Notes under the pieces: generated by a model | What the model was told of the DNA's origin: nothing | Database searches by the model: none | What the model saw: only the letters and a program-made list of their open reading frames with translations | Part shown: positions 8,961-16,478 of the stretch, in pieces | Layout of the letters: each line of letters starts with the position of its first letter | Position numbering within the stretch: position 1 is the stretch's first letter | Assembly: GCA_946537975.1 (NCBI GenBank) | Contig: CAMNGG010000252.1 | Span: forward strand, 1-55,532 | Length of the DNA: 55,532 nucleotides | Direction of reading: 5' to 3' | DNA from: an uncultured Treponema sp. | Lineage (GTDB): Bacteria > Spirochaetota > Spirochaetia > Treponematales > Treponemataceae | Translations under genes and position numbers: made by a program

Positions 8961-8970
8961 GGAGGAGCGA

Positions 8971-10983
8971 CCAAATACAGGAAAGACATTTATAGACAAT
9001 GCGGTCTTTAAGATTATTGATTATTTCAGCAGACAAATGCACAGTTACCTTATGGTTGCAATTCAGCTTGGAGTTATTCTTGCGCTTGTTGGAATAATAT
9101 GGCAGTGTTTGCAAATGGTATTCGGAACTTTGGAACAGAGAAAGTTTCTTGTAAATACCATAACAAAATGGTTTCTTTTTCTTTTCTGCCTTACATTCTA
9201 TCCTGCCGTAAGCAGAGGGTTACGTGTTTTTGCAGTTGAAATGGGGCAGTATGTTTCAGGTGGAAGTATAAAGGAAATTACAGATGAATTTGGAGCATAT
9301 CTTGATGTTCTAGAAAAATCATTAAAAACAGAACAAAGTGATTTATCTGTTACTATTGAAAACCTTTCTTCTAAGGTCGGTGAATCTTCATTTGATGAAA
9401 ATGGAAATCAACCTGGTGTAGTACGTAATTCTTATTTTGGTTCTTTTGGTGATGATTATTACTTAATGGAAACTGAATTATATTCAGCTCAAAAAAAGAA
9501 ACAAGAATTAGATTCAATTATAGCTAGTATTGATACAGACAATCCTAAAGGTGCCGCAAGAACAATAAATTCTTTACATTCAATACTAATTATTGATGAT
9601 ACGAATATAACTAATAAATATAAACTTGACCTTGCGATGAAAGACGCTTCCGGAAATGATACAGGCTTCCTATCACCAAACGCAATGCTCCGTATGTCGG
9701 TAATCGGTGCGCAGATAATGTGGGAAAATACCTGGCAGAACGACATTCTTGGACAATGGGAAAAGAACGCAGAAGATAACTGGATTTTGAAAAAAAATAT
9801 TACGGATTTTCCGTTTGATAGAATTTTTGATATGATTCTCTGTTTTATTTGTGAAATTCTCGAAGTAGTAATAACGTGTATCGAGCTTATCCAGTACGTA
9901 ATGTGTATCATAGAATTTGTAATCTGTATAACCTTTGGAATTGTACTTATACCGTGTCTGCTTTTTGACGGACTAAAAGATATGGCGATGAAGCTTATTC
10001 CATCTTTACTTGCGCAGACAGTAAAGCTTTCTATGATTACAATCTGTATGTTCTTTTGTTGCTATACGTTCCTGGATATTACAAAAACAATAATTGCAGA
10101 TACAAATTTCTTCAATATCTGGATGTTCTGTTATGTTGTATTTACAATTCTTCTCACCTTTGCACTCTGTTCAAATGCGCCAAAGCTTGCAAGCGCACTT
10201 CTTACAGGACAGCCACAAATGTCTATGGGCGAGTTTGTTCAGACTGCAGGAGCTATCGCAGGCGGTGCAGTTGCCGCAGTAGGAGCAACAAGGGCGGCTG
10301 TTGGAATGGGTTCACGCTTTGCGGCAAACAGGCTTGGTGATGTTGCGGCAATGGCAGGTGGTGCAGTTGGTGGTGCTGAAAATGCACAGAGCCACGCAAA
10401 ATCATTAGGTGGAAAAGCAGGCCTTGGCGCATTAGGCGGAGTTGGTGGTGCTATTGGCGCTTTAGGTAAAAGAACAGGAAACCGTATTGCAGGCGGATTG
10501 CAGAATGCCGCTAATTATAAAGGTAAGAAAGGCGGCGGCGGAGGTGGCTCAGGCGGAGCTGGTGATAATAGATTTGGTATGACAAAGCAGGGACAACAAG
10601 TATCAGGACTTGATGCAATTGCTCAAAATAAGCGTTCACAACATACTATGAATTATTCTGGACATACAAATGATAAAAATCAACAATCTTCGTTAAAAGA
10701 ATATCTGAAAGACCAATTTAATGATGCTAAAAATGGTAACGGTATTTCTAAAAAAGAAGCTTCCGTACATCCTGATTCACCTGGAAAGAATAATTTTAAT
10801 CCGCCTTCTGTTGCAGCTAATTCAGGTGGAGAAAATCCAAATCCAACAATGCCGCCTGCACCTTCAGGACACCGTTCGCCAATCTTTAATAAAGGTTCTT
10901 CCGTGTCTTATAGACCGCAGATTGAAGATAAAAGTGATAACTGGGTAGCAGGCTTAAAGAGTGCAGGAGAAAGTTCTGTATAA
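8971..10983 (+). CDS. virB6: VirB6/TrbL-like channel protein with CCA at the start position
   Basis: 670 codons. AAGGAGGA lies 5 bases before a CCA codon, and the frame from CCA on reads (M)NTGKTFIDNAVFKIIDYFSRQ. No ATG, GTG or TTG exists between the previous in-frame stop (8950) and ATG 9037, which has no ribosome site. The protein has several hydrophobic segments (about 27-75, 290-325, 330-405), a Gly/Ala-rich low-complexity part (GGGGGGSGGAG, about 525) and a Ser/Pro tail, typical of VirB6/TrbL. Starting at ATG 9037 would remove 22 residues next to the first helix. CCA as the actual initiation codon is inference. Confidence 0.85.
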   Translation, partial: PNTGKTFIDNAVFKIIDYFSRQMHSYLMVAIQLGVILALVGIIWQCLQMVFGTLEQRKFLVNTITKWFLFLFCLTFYPAVSRGLRVFAVEMGQYVSGGSIKEITDEFGAYLDVLEKSLKTEQSDLSVTIENLSSKVGESSFDENGNQPGVVRNSYFGSFGDDYYLMETELYSAQKKKQELDSIIASIDTDNPKGAARTINSLHSILIIDDTNITNKYKLDLAMKDASGNDTGFLSPNAMLRMSVIGAQIMWENTWQNDILGQWEKNAEDNWILKKNITDFPFDRIFDMILCFICEILEVVITCIELIQYVMCIIEFVICITFGIVLIPCLLFDGLKDMAMKLIPSLLAQTVKLSMITICMFFCCYTFLDITKTIIADTNFFNIWMFCYVVFTILLTFALCSNAPKLASALLTGQPQMSMGEFVQTAGAIAGGAVAAVGATRAAVGMGSRFAANRLGDVAAMAGGAVGGAENAQSHAKSLGGKAGLGALGGVGGAIGALGKRTGNRIAGGLQNAANYKGKKGGGGGGSGGAGDNRFGMTKQGQQVSGLDAIAQNKRSQHTMNYSGHTNDKNQQSSLKEYLKDQFNDAKNGNGISKKEASVHPDSPGKNNFNPPSVAANSGGENPNPTMPPAPSGHRSPIFNKGSSVSYRPQIEDKSDNWVAGLKSAGESSV

Positions 10984-10992
10984 AAAATTGTT

Positions 10993-11009
10993 GTTAAACA
11001 ATGTTTAAC
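10993..11009. promoter_or_regulatory. Paired GTTAAAC / GTTTAAC motif upstream of the 71-aa gene
   Basis: Between virB6 and the next gene lie GTTAAAC (10993-10999) and GTTTAAC (11003-11009), reverse complements 3 bases apart. GTTTAAC is the same heptamer that occurs four times in the oriT-like region at 15.0-15.1 kb. A binding site for an element regulator is possible; no direct evidence. Confidence 0.35.
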
Positions 11010-11041
11010 GGCTTAAAATACTATTTAGGAGGAATTTATTT

Positions 11042-11257
11042 ATGACAGAAATTACAAAATGGGAATATAAAACTGTTTTTAGAGATGAAGTTAATGAATA
11101 CGGGAAACAAGGCTGGGAAGGTTTTGGTTATGATAATGTAAATGGAAATGTTTTACTCAAGCGACCTTGTGGGCGCTTAAAGGTAATTGAAAAGGTGAAC
11201 GGCAGGGAAATCAATCCTGAGCAGAGCCAAAGCCAGGACACAACTTACGAACGCTAA
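11042..11257 (+). CDS. Small DUF4177-like protein, 71 aa
   Basis: TTAGGAGGA lies 8 bases before the ATG. ITKWEYKTVF...NEYGKQGWEGFGY follows the WEYK...LN..G..GWE layout of DUF4177-type small domains, whose function is unknown. The last 25 residues are polar. A terminator-like palindrome follows 14 bases after the stop, so this gene ends the VirB8-VirB6 operon. Confidence 0.55.
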   Translation: MTEITKWEYKTVFRDEVNEYGKQGWEGFGYDNVNGNVLLKRPCGRLKVIEKVNGREINPEQSQSQDTTYER

Positions 11258-11271
11258 ATATTCCCATTACA

Positions 11272-11300
11272 CCGGGCGCAGACCTGCGCTCGGTTTTTTA
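11272..11300 (+). terminator. Palindrome copy 2 acting as rho-independent terminator
   Basis: An imperfect copy of the element palindrome (11274-11291, GGGCGCAG-AC-CTGCGCTC) with flanking CCG/CGG pairing is followed directly by CGGTTTTTTA. Stem plus T-run is a standard terminator closing the VirB8-VirB6 operon. Confidence 0.8.
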
Positions 11301-11301
11301 T

Positions 11302-11331
11302 TTGCACAAAACTCTTTTTGTATGTTATATT
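11302..11331 (+). promoter_or_regulatory. Sigma70-type promoter for the toxin-antitoxin pair
   Basis: TTGCAC (11302-11307), 18-base spacer, TATATT (11326-11331), ending 17 bases before the antitoxin ATG. Confidence 0.5.
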
Positions 11332-11348
11332 AATTATGGAGTGCTGAT

Positions 11349-11588
11349 ATGAGTTATGATGTTTTAGAGAAAACCTATAAAACTCTCACCGCAGAGCAAC
11401 AGGCAATTGTTTACACACTTGTTCTTTCGTTGGGGAATATGAATGATTCAACAAATCAACCTGACAAAATTATGTCAAAGAAAGAGAAACTTGATTTGTT
11501 TGAAAAGTTTAATGGAAGTATGAAAGTTCCTGCTGACTTTGACCCGAAGAAAGAATATCTTAGTTACCTTGATGAGAGGTATAATTAA
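11349..11588 (+). CDS. Antitoxin of PIN toxin pair
   Basis: 79 aa, start behind TATGGAGTGCTGAT. The N-terminal half is helical (TLTAEQQAIVYTLVLSLGN). The acidic C-terminus (PADFDPKKEYLSYLDERYN) is of the type that wraps a VapC partner. Its stop overlaps the toxin start as TAATG. Assigned as antitoxin from order, size and coupling; the DNA-binding fold is not one I can name. Confidence 0.65.
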   Translation: MSYDVLEKTYKTLTAEQQAIVYTLVLSLGNMNDSTNQPDKIMSKKEKLDLFEKFNGSMKVPADFDPKKEYLSYLDERYN

Positions 11589-12004
11589 TGAATCTCTTTT
11601 TTGATACAAATGTACTTCTTGATTATCTTATTTCTACAAGACCTTGCCATCAAGATGCAGGTACTCTTGTAAAAAGTGTTTTTTGTGGTGATATAAATGG
11701 TTTTATATCTTCACATTCGCTAACTGATATTTTTTATATTTCACGAACATCTTACTCTGTTGAAGATAGACGTCAGCTTTTATTATTAATAGTTTCTAGT
11801 TTTCAGGTAATTTCAGAAAGTAGAAGTGATTTTGTTTCTGTTCTAACAGATAAAAACTTTTTTGACCTCGAAGATGGTTTACAGATGAAGTGTGCAGAAA
11901 ATACTAATCTTGATTATATCGTAACTGAAAACCTAAAAGATTTTACAAATTCAAAAATTCCTGCAATAAATATAGAAACTGCATTAAAGCTAATAAGTAA
12001 ATAG
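11588..12004 (+). CDS. PIN-domain toxin (VapC-like ribonuclease)
   Basis: 138 aa. The PIN core is visible: FFDTNVLLDYL with the first catalytic Asp at residue 6, acidic residues in FFDLEDGLQMKCAE (about 96-109) and the DYIVTENLKDF segment (about 114-124). VapC-type enzymes cut tRNA or rRNA with Mg2+ held by these acids. With the upstream antitoxin it forms an addiction module that would stabilise the element. Confidence 0.85.
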   Translation: MNLFFDTNVLLDYLISTRPCHQDAGTLVKSVFCGDINGFISSHSLTDIFYISRTSYSVEDRRQLLLLIVSSFQVISESRSDFVSVLTDKNFFDLEDGLQMKCAENTNLDYIVTENLKDFTNSKIPAINIETALKLISK

Positions 12005-12028
12005 ACACTAATAAGAATAAAATGAATA

Positions 12029-12058
12029 GGAGTGCAGACCTGCGCTCCATTTTTTTTC
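12029..12058. terminator. Palindrome copy 3 as (bidirectional) terminator
   Basis: GGAGTGCAG-AC-CTGCGCTCC (one mismatch) followed by ATTTTTTTT, between the convergent toxin gene and the minus-strand membrane protein gene. The element's palindrome doubles as a terminator stem here. Confidence 0.75.
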
Positions 12059-12072
12059 TGAGCTTTTTGCGT

Positions 12073-12312
12073 TTACCACTTCTTTTGCCTGGTGTTCTTT
12101 GACTTTGGGATTATTGACCGTATAGCTTGCAAAATCCCAAAGTTTTTCGGATTCTTTGCTTTTTTCTCGAATACTATGCTTACGACAATAACAGAAATTC
12201 CAAGCAATGATAAAACCGTTTTTGCAATTTGATTTTGAATAAGGCTTGAAATCAAAAAAATAAGAAATCCGATAAGCAGCGTTATCAGACTGATTCTGTT
12301 TTCTTTTTTCAT
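12073..12312 (-). CDS. Small membrane protein, 79 aa
   Basis: Two hydrophobic segments (about 8-27, ISLITLLIGFLIFLISSLI, and 31-48, KTVLSLLGISVIVVSIVF) with a strongly basic C-terminus (SKNTRQKKW). The start overlaps the end of the upstream 86-aa gene (ATGA). No family recognised; it could be a membrane partner of the small accessory genes here. Confidence 0.6.
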   Translation of the reverse strand: MKKENRISLITLLIGFLIFLISSLIQNQIAKTVLSLLGISVIVVSIVFEKKAKNPKNFGILQAIRSIIPKSKNTRQKKW

Positions 12313-12569
12313 TTTGAACTCCAGTCGAGCGCAGACCTGCGCTCGTGTTGTAATAAAATACTTTTAAGTTCTTCCTGGAAACTTATAAAACGTGTTTCCT
12401 TGCACTTTTCAAGTTCCGGAAAGTTATCTGTCATACAGGAAACTATCAGGGCAAGCAGATTGTCTGCAGAACGAAGTTCTTTTTCATATTGCTGGTGTTT
12501 ATCTTTTTCAGGGCTTACCCAGCATATTTCGGGCAGAGTGTTTATCGTTGCGGCAGTAATTTCATTCAT
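12309..12569 (-). CDS. Hypothetical protein, 86 aa, whose end reads through a palindrome
   Basis: The ATG lies behind AAAGGAGTTTTGA. Acidic, mostly helical (DNLLALIVSCMTDNFPELEKC). The last residues ERRSALDWSSK are encoded by palindrome copy 4, so the repeat has become the 3' end of the gene, apparently replacing or extending its tail. Function unknown. ATGA overlap with the next gene. Confidence 0.55.
   Translation of the reverse strand: MNEITAATINTLPEICWVSPEKDKHQQYEKELRSADNLLALIVSCMTDNFPELEKCKETRFISFQEELKSILLQHERRSALDWSSK
12327..12344. repeat. 18-bp element palindrome, copy 4 (centre AC), inside a CDS end
   Basis: GAGCGCAGACCTGCGCTC; flanking C/G makes it 20 bp. On the minus strand it is translated as ERRSAL. 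Confidence 0.95.
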
Positions 12570-12583
12570 TCAAAACTCCTTTG

Positions 12584-12601
12584 GAGCGCAGATCTGCGCT
12601 C
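12584..12601. repeat. 18-bp element palindrome, copy 5 (perfect, centre AT)
   Basis: GAGCGCAGATCTGCGCTC, perfectly self-complementary. It lies between the stop of the 51-aa gene (12604) and the ribosome site of the 86-aa gene. Confidence 0.95.
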
Positions 12602-12603
12602 CT

Positions 12604-12759
12604 TTAATTGAATATGTATTTTATATCCGTAATCAGATTATGCAGGTAATACTTTAATTGCTTTAATGCGTTTCTGATTTCCGGCATAAAGCTGATGATT
12701 AAAATTATTGCAAAAACTAAAAGCGCAATGCTGATTATCTTTTTAATCTTATAAAACAT
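12604..12759 (-). CDS. Small membrane protein, 51 aa
   Basis: Start chosen at ATG 12759 (MFYKIKKII); upstream in-frame codons are only the translated palindrome. One hydrophobic helix (about 8-26, IISIALLVFAIILIISFMP) is followed by a Leu/Lys/Tyr-rich amphipathic tail. No family recognised. Flanked on both sides by element palindromes. Confidence 0.5.
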   Translation of the reverse strand: MFYKIKKIISIALLVFAIILIISFMPEIRNALKQLKYYLHNLITDIKYIFN

Positions 12760-12777
12760 AATTCTCTCATATAATCG

Positions 12778-12795
12778 GAGCGCAGGTCTGCGCTC
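12778..12795. repeat. 18-bp element palindrome, copy 6 (centre GT)
   Basis: GAGCGCAGGTCTGCGCTC, upstream of the 51-aa gene on the minus strand; only 28 bases from copy 7. Confidence 0.95.
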
Positions 12796-12823
12796 CAACT
12801 TGTTGATTCTTCCACCCAACTAA

Positions 12824-12841
12824 GAGCGCAGGTCTGCGCTC
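12824..12841. repeat. 18-bp element palindrome, copy 7 (centre GT)
   Basis: GAGCGCAGGTCTGCGCTC directly after the topB stop codon. Copies 6 and 7 lie in tandem in the same orientation. Confidence 0.95.
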
Positions 12842-12845
12842 GATA

Positions 12846-14900
12846 TTAAAACTTAAACTCAATTTTGCCTTTTTCGTAAGCAAGCTTTGCAGAAAACTGC
12901 TTTTGAGTTTTTGCACTTGTCATTTTTTTTGTTCCGGTCTGCTTTCCTGAAATCAAAAGCTTTACATCGTTTACAGATATATTTGCGCCGCAGATATTCT
13001 TTGCTATGGAAAACTTACAGCCGTTTTTGTAATCGCTACAATAATAACTGTTCTTACCTTCAAGAACTTCTGCCTTGCGGCATAACGGGCAAGAGCCAAT
13101 TTCATTTGTTTTCCAGGTATCTGTAATCGTAATTTTTGGAATCTCTGTTGTGATGAAGTTCTTTATAGATTGCAGGAACTTGTTAGGCTCAGTTTGTAAC
13201 TGTTCTTCCCATTTTGTAGTTGTCGAAAGACTAATAAAGTCTTTAAGACAAGGTATTTTTATAACTGTTTCTATCAGAAACTCACCCTGTTTTGTAATTA
13301 GTAACTGTTGTCCTTTCTGTTCGATGTACTGGCGGTCTATAAGCTCTTTTATGATGCTTGCACGTGTTGCAGGTGTTCCAAGTCCTACAAGCTTTGCAAC
13401 CTTTTCTACGTCTTCTGATTTTGGATTTTCCATAAGTGCAAGAATTGTTGCATTTGTAAAATGCTTTTTAGGTTGTGTCTGCTTTGAAAGAATTGAAGTT
13501 TCAATAATCGGTAAAAGCTCATTTTCCTGTAAGTCTGTTGGAAATGTTTCAATCTCTTTTTCATCTTCATTATCTGATTCAGAAGTATTTTTCCAACCTT
13601 TATTGATGTATGAGCGGCCTTTACCGATAAAAGCCATATTATCTTTTTCAGCATTTACAGTTATTGAATTGTAAACACAGGCAGGCATTATTGTCTGAAA
13701 GAAACGAAGCAGAACGGCATTGTAGACATTCTTTTCATTTCCGCCTGCTTCCTTTGGAATCGGCTTCAATGGAATCAAAGCGTGATGGTCTGTAAGCTTT
13801 GCAGTGTTGAAAAGTCTTTTATTATCAGAGCTGATTTTAGAGATATCGCAGTTTTTCGCAAGTTCCGGATATTCTTTTGAAAGTAGGTCAAACTTGCTTT
13901 TGAAAAGCTCCACGTTTTCGTCACCAAGAACAACGGAAGGAGTACGAGGGTAGGAAAGGCATTTATATTTTTCATAAAGCACTTGAGCAGTATCAAGCGT
14001 CTGTTGTGGTGTAAGGTGATATTTATTTGAGCAGTATTTTTGAAGTCCTGTAATGTTGAAAAGCTGGGGAGCGTTCTCTGTCTTTTCTGTTGTTTCGATT
14101 TTTGTAATTTTAAGTTTATCCTGGTCTGTAAGCTTGTCAGTCAGAAATTCAAGCTCAGTCTTGTTTGCAAACCTGTCTGAATCATCTTTGTTGTAATAAA
14201 GTGAGAAGTCAATGTTTCCTTTCCGGACTTTACATACAAGCTGATAATAGTCTGTAGGCTTGAAGTTTTTAATGTTCTTATCACGTAAATAAATCACACC
14301 AAGTATTGCAGTCTGTACACGACCGAATGAAAATATAGTACGGTTTCCAGTAGACACTGTAAGCAGGCGAGAGAAGTTCATACCGATAAGCCAGTCAGCA
14401 TTTGCCCTGGCAAAGCCTGCCGCCTTGTAAGCTTCATAGCAGGAAAGTGGCTTTGCTTCGGCAAGTCCTTTTCGCACAACATCAGGAGTGAGTGCTTCAC
14501 TTACCCAGAAACGCTTAGCGTTCTCATAATTCTTGAAGCCGACATAATCGAGAATCTCAGCTCCAATAACTTCACCCTCACGCTCTGCATCAGTTGCAAG
14601 AATGAATTCTGATGAATCAAAATCTTTGAAGCATTTCTTGATTTGATGAAGCACATCTTTTGTAACTGGATTTTCTTTGTAAAGAAATTTCTGAGGGTTG
14701 ATAGGTAAGTCCTTTAATGAATCTTTCCAGGACTTCCATTTAGAATCGTATTCTTCCGGCATGAGCGAAATCAATAAATGACCTCTTGCAGAAAGAACGC
14801 AATCTTTTCCTGAGATCCAAATTCCGTTTTGTAATTTGAATCGACCTAATGCTTTCGCAATATCAGTAGCCACGCTCGGCTTTTCAGCAAGTATTATCAT
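12846..14900 (-). CDS. topB: DNA topoisomerase III
   Basis: 684 aa from ATG 14900. The Toprim start IILAEKPSVATDIAKALG, DAEREGEVIGAEIL, a GRVQTAIL segment, the catalytic-Tyr region YEKYKCLSYPRTPS and VGLGTPATRASII are all present. A C-terminal zinc ribbon follows (CPLCRKAE...YYCSDYKNGCKF). TopB of mobile elements decatenates or relaxes transferred DNA. There is no ribosome site; the -10 box ends 6 bases before the ATG, so the mRNA may be leaderless. ATG 14918, six codons upstream, is the alternative start. Confidence 0.95.
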   Translation of the reverse strand: MIILAEKPSVATDIAKALGRFKLQNGIWISGKDCVLSARGHLLISLMPEEYDSKWKSWKDSLKDLPINPQKFLYKENPVTKDVLHQIKKCFKDFDSSEFILATDAEREGEVIGAEILDYVGFKNYENAKRFWVSEALTPDVVRKGLAEAKPLSCYEAYKAAGFARANADWLIGMNFSRLLTVSTGNRTIFSFGRVQTAILGVIYLRDKNIKNFKPTDYYQLVCKVRKGNIDFSLYYNKDDSDRFANKTELEFLTDKLTDQDKLKITKIETTEKTENAPQLFNITGLQKYCSNKYHLTPQQTLDTAQVLYEKYKCLSYPRTPSVVLGDENVELFKSKFDLLSKEYPELAKNCDISKISSDNKRLFNTAKLTDHHALIPLKPIPKEAGGNEKNVYNAVLLRFFQTIMPACVYNSITVNAEKDNMAFIGKGRSYINKGWKNTSESDNEDEKEIETFPTDLQENELLPIIETSILSKQTQPKKHFTNATILALMENPKSEDVEKVAKLVGLGTPATRASIIKELIDRQYIEQKGQQLLITKQGEFLIETVIKIPCLKDFISLSTTTKWEEQLQTEPNKFLQSIKNFITTEIPKITITDTWKTNEIGSCPLCRKAEVLEGKNSYYCSDYKNGCKFSIAKNICGANISVNDVKLLISGKQTGTKKMTSAKTQKQFSAKLAYEKGKIEFKF

Positions 14901-14906
14901 ACTTCT

Positions 14907-14935
14907 ATAATGATACATATTTCTAAACTTGACAA
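14907..14935 (-). promoter_or_regulatory. topB promoter, probably giving a leaderless mRNA
   Basis: On the minus strand: TTGTCA (14935-14930), 17-base spacer, CATTAT (14912-14907), then 6 bases to ATG 14900. The -35 box overlaps that of the divergent plus-strand promoter by 5 bases. Confidence 0.55.
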
Positions 14936-14957
14936 TATGTCTAGTAAGATGTAATAT
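14929..14957 (+). promoter_or_regulatory. Strong sigma70 promoter toward the structured region and relaxase
   Basis: TTGACA (14929-14934), exactly 17 bases, TAATAT (14952-14957). Expected start near 14964, about 12 bases before the three-way junction at 14976. It shares its -35 region with the topB promoter. Confidence 0.75.
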
Positions 14958-14975
14958 TAGTTAATTAGATGAAAT

Positions 14976-15056
14976 GACACGGTATGCAAGATATAAAGCG
15001 TTTAACGCTAAAAGTTATTTCTATATTATGCAATAACTTATTGGTTTAACCGTGTC
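14976..15056 (+). ncRNA. 81-nt three-way-junction structure: small RNA or oriT candidate
   Basis: An outer stem, GACACGGT (14976-14983) with ACCGTGTC (15049-15056), encloses two hairpins: AGCG/CGCT with loop TTTAA (14997-15009), and AAGTTATT/AATAACTT with a 12-base loop (15012-15039). TTTT follows the outer stem. It lies just downstream of a near-consensus promoter and upstream of the relaxase gene. It resembles a tRNA-sized RNA but lacks a T-loop and D-loop, so it is not a canonical tRNA. As DNA, the inverted repeats would fit an origin of transfer. The single-stranded 3' joint (15040-15048) contains TTGGT, complementary to ACCAA. Confidence 0.45.
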
Positions 15057-15112
15057 TTTTCCGTATATTGATTGTTTAACCTTAATATTTGAAGCAATTA
15101 TTTTGGTTTAAC
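15000..15112 (+). repeat. Four GTTTAAC direct repeats (iteron-like)
   Basis: GTTTAAC at 15000-15006, 15044-15050, 15074-15080 and 15106-15112, with a decayed copy (GTTTAGA) near 15136. Start-to-start spacing is 44, 30 and 32 bases. Position beside the relaxase gene suggests binding sites for a relaxase accessory, Rep or ribbon-helix-helix protein in oriT/ori. Confidence 0.5.
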
Positions 15113-15153
15113 GGATTGTTTTATTTTATTTTACGGTTTAGAATGTAGTTATT

Positions 15154-15171
15154 GAGCGCAGACCTGCGCTC
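15154..15171. repeat. 18-bp element palindrome, copy 8 (centre AC)
   Basis: GAGCGCAGACCTGCGCTC, directly followed by CAAAAGGAG, the ribosome site of the relaxase gene. Confidence 0.95.
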
Positions 15172-15186
15172 CAAAAGGAGTTTTGA

Positions 15187-16473
15187 CCATATAGAACATC
15201 ACCAGTAAACTGGAAAAAAGTAAAAGATTTTTACGCAGAACAGGACAGAGATATACACGACAGGGTTCGTATATATTTCAGAAAGGAAAGGAAAAGTCCT
15301 GATGATTTAAGACCTCTTTTAAACCTTATCAGAAAAGCAAACAGAGCTTTAGAAAACTCTTATAGCAACACATCACATTTTTCAAACTCATTCGTCAACT
15401 CCAACAAACAGCAGTGTATGGCTAAATTCAGATTTGGCGAAACACTCGATGGACACAAACAATATCTTACAAAATATATGATTCAGAAAGATAAAGCTGA
15501 AGTGAAAAACAAGCCTGTTCTTTTTGGAAACGTTACGAAAGAAGAATATCTTAAAAAAATATATACAGAGAAAAAGCCCGTCTTTAAAAACGGCAAAATG
15601 ACATGGAAGAAAAATTCACCATATTTCAAATGGATTTTGTCACCGGAAAAAACTCTAGATGATGATGTTTTGCAGGAGTTTACAAAAGCCTTTATGACTA
15701 GGCTCGGACAGATTTCTGGATATGAGTTTATGTACCAGGCGGCAATCCATAGAGATACTGCACATCCGCACGTACACATTGTAATCAACGGTGTTGATAT
15801 GAACGGCAAGGTTTTGAAGAAAAGACCGTTTACAAAAGATGTTGTAAAAAATTATGCCCGTGAAATCTGCCAGGAAGTCTTAACTAAATTTTGTGGTGAG
15901 CGAGATTACGAGCTGAAACAGGCAGCGAAGGAGCATAGAATTACTGCCGAGCGATGGACTGAGTTTGACCAGGTAATCAAAGACCACCTGCACAAAACAA
16001 ATGAAGAAGGATACTGCGGCTATATGAAAAAGCCGTTAGACGGAGAGATTAAAGCCCGTCTTGATTTTCTTGAAAAGCTTCAGCTTGCAGATTACAAAGA
16101 CAATAAATATTTTCTCAAAAGTAATTTTGAAGAAATGCTTCACGTGTACGGAAGGTATAACACTTTCCGTGACGCAGAAAAGTATGTTACCAACAATTCT
16201 GACCTGCAATTCTATAAGCCTGAAATGGGAGAGATTCACGGAACTGTACGGCACGTATATACAATGAATGATGAAGAAGTATGGACTAACGGTGTCGTAC
16301 TGGAAGCTGAAAACGGAAAGTTTTATTTTGTTCCGTCATATAATCCAATCTATGACAAAGAGGGAAGCAAAGTAAAGATTTCACAAAAGAAGCCTAATGG
16401 AGATAACAGACGAAAAGAGCAGACTGTTATTGAAAAAGTTCAGGAAGAAGATTGGGATATAGAAATGGAGTAA
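15187..16473 (+). CDS. Relaxase (MobP/VirD2-like) with CCA at the start position
   Basis: 428 codons from CCA 15187, which is 6 bases behind AAAGGAG and directly after an in-frame TGA. No ATG/GTG/TTG occurs before ATG 15418 (residue 78), which has no ribosome site. The added N-terminus is charged and protein-like (NWKKVKDFYAEQDRDIHDRV). The relaxase core has HKQYLTKYM (about 90) and the metal-binding HPHVHIVING triad (His 193, 195, 197). It nicks oriT and pilots the strand through VirD4. A start at ATG 15418 would keep the catalytic core but lose 77 residues, so only the N-terminal extension depends on the CCA model. Confidence 0.85.
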   Translation, partial: PYRTSPVNWKKVKDFYAEQDRDIHDRVRIYFRKERKSPDDLRPLLNLIRKANRALENSYSNTSHFSNSFVNSNKQQCMAKFRFGETLDGHKQYLTKYMIQKDKAEVKNKPVLFGNVTKEEYLKKIYTEKKPVFKNGKMTWKKNSPYFKWILSPEKTLDDDVLQEFTKAFMTRLGQISGYEFMYQAAIHRDTAHPHVHIVINGVDMNGKVLKKRPFTKDVVKNYAREICQEVLTKFCGERDYELKQAAKEHRITAERWTEFDQVIKDHLHKTNEEGYCGYMKKPLDGEIKARLDFLEKLQLADYKDNKYFLKSNFEEMLHVYGRYNTFRDAEKYVTNNSDLQFYKPEMGEIHGTVRHVYTMNDEEVWTNGVVLEAENGKFYFVPSYNPIYDKEGSKVKISQKKPNGDNRRKEQTVIEKVQEEDWDIEME

Positions 16474-16478
16474 GAGAA

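Noticed and set aside
13075-13674. Plus-strand ORF opposite topB
   Set aside because: Shadow of the strongly supported topoisomerase frame; no ribosome site, Phe/Ser-rich antisense composition.
14976-15056. tRNA gene (possible variant initiator) in the structured region
   Set aside because: Size and acceptor-like stem fit, but there is no T-loop, no D-loop GG and no proper anticodon loop with T33, so it is not a recognisable tRNA.
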